From a virus: a DNA stretch of 23,901 nt. The number at the start of each line of letters is the position of its first letter. The stretch's first letter is position 1. Below are positions 20,665 through 23,901 of the stretch, piece by piece. Under the pieces are notes generated by a model. The model ran no database searches and had not been told where the DNA came from. It saw nothing but the letters and a program-made list of their open reading frames with translations. The stretch lies in IMG/VR virus record IMGVR_UViG_3300025141_000752, positions 1 through 23,901 of that record; one strand, written 5' to 3'. The position numbers and the translations under genes were made by a program.

Positions 20665-21676
20665 TAGCGCTACCGTTGTTCTCTTAACTGATTTGCACTT
20701 ACGAAGTGATTACATGCCGGGGTATCTGGATAAGCAAGTAGAAACACTTACCCGAATTGTAAACAACAAACCCACTCATGCAGTCGTTATTAACGGAGAC
20801 ATCTTTCACAGAAGAAATCCACGAGGCAGTGAGCTTCTAGCATTTAGGAGACTTTTAGAGGGATTTAAATGCCAAGAGATTTACATTAATAGAGGGAATC
20901 ATGATACCATTTCTAAGGACGGGTCTACTCACTCAACTTTATCTTTGTTTAGTGATTTAGCTACTGTATTCTGTGAAAAAGGAACGGCGAGAATTGCGGG
21001 GGTAGACTTTGATTTTATCCCTCACTATGAGGACGAAAAGGATATTGTTTCGGCAGTTAAAGCTTCTAAAAATCATTTGTTTGGGCACTTTGGATATGAC
21101 GGGTGCCATTCACAAGGAAATTATAAATATGATTCCTATTTAAAAAGGTCTCATTTTCCAAAAAAGAAGCTTTCTTTTTTAGGTCATATACATATACCAC
21201 AAGTAAGGGATAATATTCATATCCTAGGAACCCAATATTCAACAAGTTTTGGAGAATCAAATACACAAAAATACTACACCGTCCTCATACTCAGAAATGG
21301 AAATGTTGAGGTGGTACGTAAACCTATTAATTTCGGAATCCGCCATATTTCTTGCGGTATTTCTGCGTTGGAGCAGATGGATAAAAAATTCAAGTTTTCA
21401 GACTTTTTTACAATTTTGCGTCTTAAATTGGATACGTTGGATTCGTATGTGGAGAATACTATAAAGGACGAGGTTATTTCGAAGTATGATGTAGCTCATT
21501 TAGAAGTAGTGTTTGATGATGTCCTTCCAAAACTAACCTCTAATTACTCTAAAGAAGGAAAGTTACTTACTGTTGATGATGAAGTAATTAATCAATACCT
21601 CGATGAAAGCGATGTAGTATTCTCTAAAGAGGAATTATTAGATGGCTTAAAGAGTATTCAATCTTATGAAAATTAA
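20654..21676 (+). CDS. 47: Recombination endonuclease subunit gp47, SbcD/Mre11-like
   Basis: This 340-residue protein carries the five metallophosphoesterase motifs in order: TDLHL (Asp13, His15), NGDIFH (Asp49), RGNHD (80-84), FGHFG (143-147, His145) and LGHIHI (176-181, His178, His180). With the gp46/SbcC-like ATPase encoded next, it forms the Mre11-Rad50-type nuclease that resects DNA ends for recombination-dependent replication and host DNA degradation. T4 gp47 has 339 residues. The start overlaps the polymerase stop by 11 bases and has no Shine-Dalgarno, so translation is probably coupled. Confidence 0.92.
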   Translation: MSNNSATVVLLTDLHLRSDYMPGYLDKQVETLTRIVNNKPTHAVVINGDIFHRRNPRGSELLAFRRLLEGFKCQEIYINRGNHDTISKDGSTHSTLSLFSDLATVFCEKGTARIAGVDFDFIPHYEDEKDIVSAVKASKNHLFGHFGYDGCHSQGNYKYDSYLKRSHFPKKKLSFLGHIHIPQVRDNIHILGTQYSTSFGESNTQKYYTVLILRNGNVEVVRKPINFGIRHISCGISALEQMDKKFKFSDFFTILRLKLDTLDSYVENTIKDEVISKYDVAHLEVVFDDVLPKLTSNYSKEGKLLTVDDEVINQYLDESDVVFSKEELLDGLKSIQSYEN

Positions 21677-23276
21677 TAAAATTAAAATAGAGAATTTTCT
21701 TTCTATCAAGGAAGCAACGTTAGATTTCGACGAGTTTAAAAATCTAGTTCATCTTGTTGGAGTAAACCACGATACCAAACCAAAAGGTTCTAATGGTGCA
21801 GGAAAGAGTGCTCTAATAGAAGCTATTGTTTTTGGGCTGTTTGGAAAAACCCTAAGAAAAACATCAGAGAAGAGCTTGTCTCGGTATAACTCCTCAGGTA
21901 AGTGCCGAGTTACAATAACCGTTAATGATGACGTTGTTATTGAGAGGACAAAGAAGCCACCCAAACTAGTCGTTAAGGTAGGGGGAAAAGACGTGGCTAA
22001 GGAATCAATTCAAAAAACACAAAATTACTTAGAAAGTTTTCTTAATACGAACAGGAATGTGTTTTTAGCTTCTATAGTTTTTGGACAACAAAATACTATG
22101 AATTTTCTTACTGCGTCTCCGGAAGAAAAACGAGAAATCATTCAGAGCTTCCTGAGCGTGAAGGACATTTTCAAACATAGGGGGGCAATCAAAGCTCTTA
22201 AATCGAAAACATTTACATCTAAGAAAGTTGCATCCACACTACTCGATGAGTCGTTTGCTACGGTTAAGAGATTACAAGAGGAGATTAAATCTCTTAATGC
22301 TCTTAAGAAGAAAGCAAAGAAGGTCTTGTCCCGAGAAAAAGTATCCTTTGTTACAAAATACTCTATGGCAGAAATAAAAGAAATGGAGGACAAGAGGCAT
22401 GAGCTTGATAAATTTTTATCGTATGAAGAAATGAAGCTCAGTAACTTAAGAGCTACAAAAAAAGCCGCAAAAGAAAAGCTTAAGGAGCAAGCTACTAAAT
22501 GTCCTAGCTGTGGGTATGCAGACCCAGAATTCTTCCTCGAACAGGTACGTCGGGGGGATAAGATTCATGAAATTGCAGAAGAGGAAAAGAAGCTCGAGAA
22601 AGAAGTTAACAAACTATGCAAAGAGGTGGATGAAGCAACAGTTCCTATTACAAGCGCAGACTTTGATATTGTGGAGAAACTTATTAATGTGGAATCAACC
22701 TTAAAGGTTCTTAAAGGACAAAAGAAAGAATCCACGAAGTTGGGAAAAAAGCATACAGCTTCGGTAAGTCGCCTTCAAAAGGACTATGATATTCTTAGGT
22801 TTTGGGAACATGCATTTTCTGAAAACGGAATAATTAAATACGTAATTAGAAATATCCTAGAGTTCTTTAATGAGAGAGCTAATCATTACTTAGGTATTCT
22901 TAGTTCTGGAAATTTATGTGTGGAGTTTGATGATTCTTTGATGGAAGTCTTTCGTTCAGGGGGGAAAGAGATATTCTTTACCTCTATGTCTGGGGGAGAA
23001 AAGAAAAGATGTTCGTTGGCTATTACAATGGCACTCAATGATTTGCTTGTAGTAACAGGAAAAGAAAGACCTAATTTACTGTTCTTTGATGAGATTGCCG
23101 ATTCTTTAGATTTTGAAGGAGTAAAGGGATTATACGAATTGGTGAAAGTAATTACAGAGGATAAAAAATTATTTATAATAACGCACAATGATTATTTAAC
23201 CTCTTTAATAGAGGACGAAGCTGATACATTAAAAGTAATAAAAAAGAACCATATCAGTAAAATGTTACATAAATAA
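21666..23276 (+). CDS. 46: Recombination endonuclease subunit gp46, SbcC/Rad50-like
   Basis: This 536-residue ABC-type ATPase has Walker A GSNGAGKS (41-48), a Q-loop (FGQQ, Gln141), a coiled coil interrupted by a zinc hook CPSC (279-282), a signature motif MSGGEKKR (441-448) and Walker B LLFFDEIADSLD near residue 475. T4 gp46 has 560 residues, so the coiled-coil arm is of normal short phage length. It pairs with the nuclease encoded just upstream. The start overlaps that gene's stop by 11 bases, the same overlap as between polymerase and gp47. A final Lys/His-rich tail ends the protein. Confidence 0.93.
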   Translation: MKINKIKIENFLSIKEATLDFDEFKNLVHLVGVNHDTKPKGSNGAGKSALIEAIVFGLFGKTLRKTSEKSLSRYNSSGKCRVTITVNDDVVIERTKKPPKLVVKVGGKDVAKESIQKTQNYLESFLNTNRNVFLASIVFGQQNTMNFLTASPEEKREIIQSFLSVKDIFKHRGAIKALKSKTFTSKKVASTLLDESFATVKRLQEEIKSLNALKKKAKKVLSREKVSFVTKYSMAEIKEMEDKRHELDKFLSYEEMKLSNLRATKKAAKEKLKEQATKCPSCGYADPEFFLEQVRRGDKIHEIAEEEKKLEKEVNKLCKEVDEATVPITSADFDIVEKLINVESTLKVLKGQKKESTKLGKKHTASVSRLQKDYDILRFWEHAFSENGIIKYVIRNILEFFNERANHYLGILSSGNLCVEFDDSLMEVFRSGGKEIFFTSMSGGEKKRCSLAITMALNDLLVVTGKERPNLLFFDEIADSLDFEGVKGLYELVKVITEDKKLFIITHNDYLTSLIEDEADTLKVIKKNHISKMLHK

Positions 23277-23290
23277 GTAAGTAAAAGACA

Positions 23291-23575
23291 ATGAATTTGG
23301 AACCATACAAAGAAAAAATCCTCGTCCTTCAGCAGAAGGTCTTCCATGAAGATAAAACTGCTGGTGGCATTATTCTACCTGAAGAAGTTAGGGACAAAAA
23401 AATCAACGAAGGAGTGGTTATGGCTGTTGGATATGCTGTGTCCGACAATATTAACCCTGGAGAGTATATCATTTTTGATGAATATTCTGGAGGCAAAATT
23501 CGTAGAGATGGGCAGGAATATGTTTTGATTACAGAAGAGGACATTAATGCTATTGTAAGAAAAGATAAGGACTAA
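23291..23575 (+). CDS. GroES-like co-chaperonin
   Basis: This 94-residue protein follows the GroES layout: LEPYKEKILVLQQKV at the N-terminus, a mobile loop ending in AGGIILPEE (24-32), GVVMAVGYA (41-49), PGEYIIFDEYSGGKI (56-70) and DGQEYVLITEEDINAIV at the end. It would form a lid ring on host GroEL. T4 gp31 has the same role, widening the cage for capsid protein gp23, and a gp23-like gene is present here. E. coli GroES has 97 residues, so the protein is full length and closer to cellular GroES in sequence than the highly diverged gp31. The stop overlaps the reductase start by one base (TAATG). Confidence 0.88.
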   Translation: MNLEPYKEKILVLQQKVFHEDKTAGGIILPEEVRDKKINEGVVMAVGYAVSDNINPGEYIIFDEYSGGKIRRDGQEYVLITEEDINAIVRKDKD

Positions 23576-23901
23576 TGGCATTTAAGATACCCGAAAACTC
23601 ATTTCCCGAACAGATATTTTTACAGAAGTACGCTTACCCTGGGGAAACTACATGGAAAGAAACTGCAAAGCGGGTAGCTCGTGCTGCTGCTAGAGGGGAG
23701 TCCGATGATAAAATAGAATCTACGGAAAAGAAATTTTATGATGCTATTAACTCTGGGGATTTTTGTCCGGGGGGTAGAATTCTTTTTGGTGCCGGAAGAG
23801 CGCAGCAGAACTTACTTAACTGTTATGTTCTCGACCCTGAAGATTCTGTAGACAGCATCGGTAAAGTTATTTCTGATATGTACAAGATTTCTTGTGGTTG
23901 A
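23575..23901 (+). CDS. Class II-like ribonucleotide reductase, N-terminal part, ends abruptly
   Basis: The 108 codons match the N-terminus of adenosylcobalamin-dependent (class II, NrdJ) or related ribonucleotide reductases: PENSFPEQIFLQKYAYPGE, a helical ATP-cone-free lead, GDFCPGGRILFGAG (61-74) and NLLNCYVLDPEDSVDSI (79-95) with the redox Cys83. The enzyme reduces ribonucleotides to deoxyribonucleotides for phage DNA synthesis. The frame stops with TGA at the last window base directly after MYKISCG, where family members continue with GGxG-N/F-S and then several hundred residues. The bases before the TGA (TTGTGGT) resemble a group I intron 5' exon. So this is probably exon 1 of an interrupted gene, or a truncated or frameshifted copy; the sequence beyond the edge would tell. 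The start lies in the GroES stop. Confidence 0.78.
   Translation: MAFKIPENSFPEQIFLQKYAYPGETTWKETAKRVARAAARGESDDKIESTEKKFYDAINSGDFCPGGRILFGAGRAQQNLLNCYVLDPEDSVDSIGKVISDMYKISCG

Noticed and set aside
23575-23901. Intein at the reductase Gly motif
   Set aside because: An intein must be read through in frame from Cys or Ser; here a stop follows at once.
1-23901. tRNA genes, CRISPR arrays, insertion sequences, integrase or attachment sites
   Set aside because: No cloverleaf, spaced direct repeats, transposase or recombinase motifs were noticed while reading; gaps between genes are too short to hide most of these.

Overview
The window is part of the genome of a lytic, contractile-tailed double-stranded DNA phage (myovirus) with a T4-type virion. 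The evidence is a contiguous set of gp21-like prohead protease, gp22-like scaffold, gp23-like capsid protein, gp13-like neck protein, gp15-like tail completion protein, gp18-like sheath and gp19-like tube. The host cannot be named. It is a bacterium with AGGAG-type ribosome binding sites, and two phage proteins carry lipobox-like sequences. No tRNA, integrase, transposase or CRISPR was seen, and genes fill almost the whole window: the longest gap is about 80 bases.

Layout. Bases 1-3732 hold two large virion proteins, the first cut by the window edge; one is a beta-helix and glycine-rich appendage candidate. Bases 3774-8669 hold two membrane/lipoprotein genes, an acidic repeat protein, a lysine-rich protein, then protease, scaffold and major capsid protein, closed by a strong hairpin terminator. 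Bases 8752-13835 hold neck protein, tail completion protein, a small protein, tail sheath and tail tube, closed by a weaker hairpin. A large unrecognised protein (13898-16381) follows. Then come two minus-strand genes, a PD-(D/E)XK nuclease and a gp55-like late sigma factor, each lying tail-to-tail over the plus-strand gene before it and head-to-head with the plus-strand gene after it. From 17964 the replication and metabolism run begins: a UDG-like/exonuclease protein, a 60-residue protein, a family A DNA polymerase, gp47/SbcD-like and gp46/SbcC-like recombination nuclease subunits, a GroES-like co-chaperonin, and the start of a class II-like ribonucleotide reductase that stops abruptly at the last base.

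How the parts fit. The sigma factor would switch host RNA polymerase to late promoters driving the head and tail operons; five gaps in front of structural operons share an ATATAA/ATATAC core that could be such promoters. The polymerase set, recombination nuclease, resolvase-like nuclease and reductase supply replication, recombination and dNTPs, and the GroES-like protein probably helps fold the capsid protein. The phage is a mosaic: T4-type virion and late sigma factor, but an SPO1-style UDG-exonuclease-polymerase instead of a T4 family B polymerase.

Most unusual points: (1) the DNA polymerase is divided inside its proofreading domain, between motifs Exo II and Exo III, with a 60-codon gene between the parts; (2) the sigma factor and the exonuclease protein start divergently on a shared CATG; (3) the reductase reading frame ends exactly at its conserved Gly-rich motif in a context like a group I intron 5' splice site; (4) several transcription-unit head genes lack a Shine-Dalgarno and have a TATA-like element almost on the start codon.
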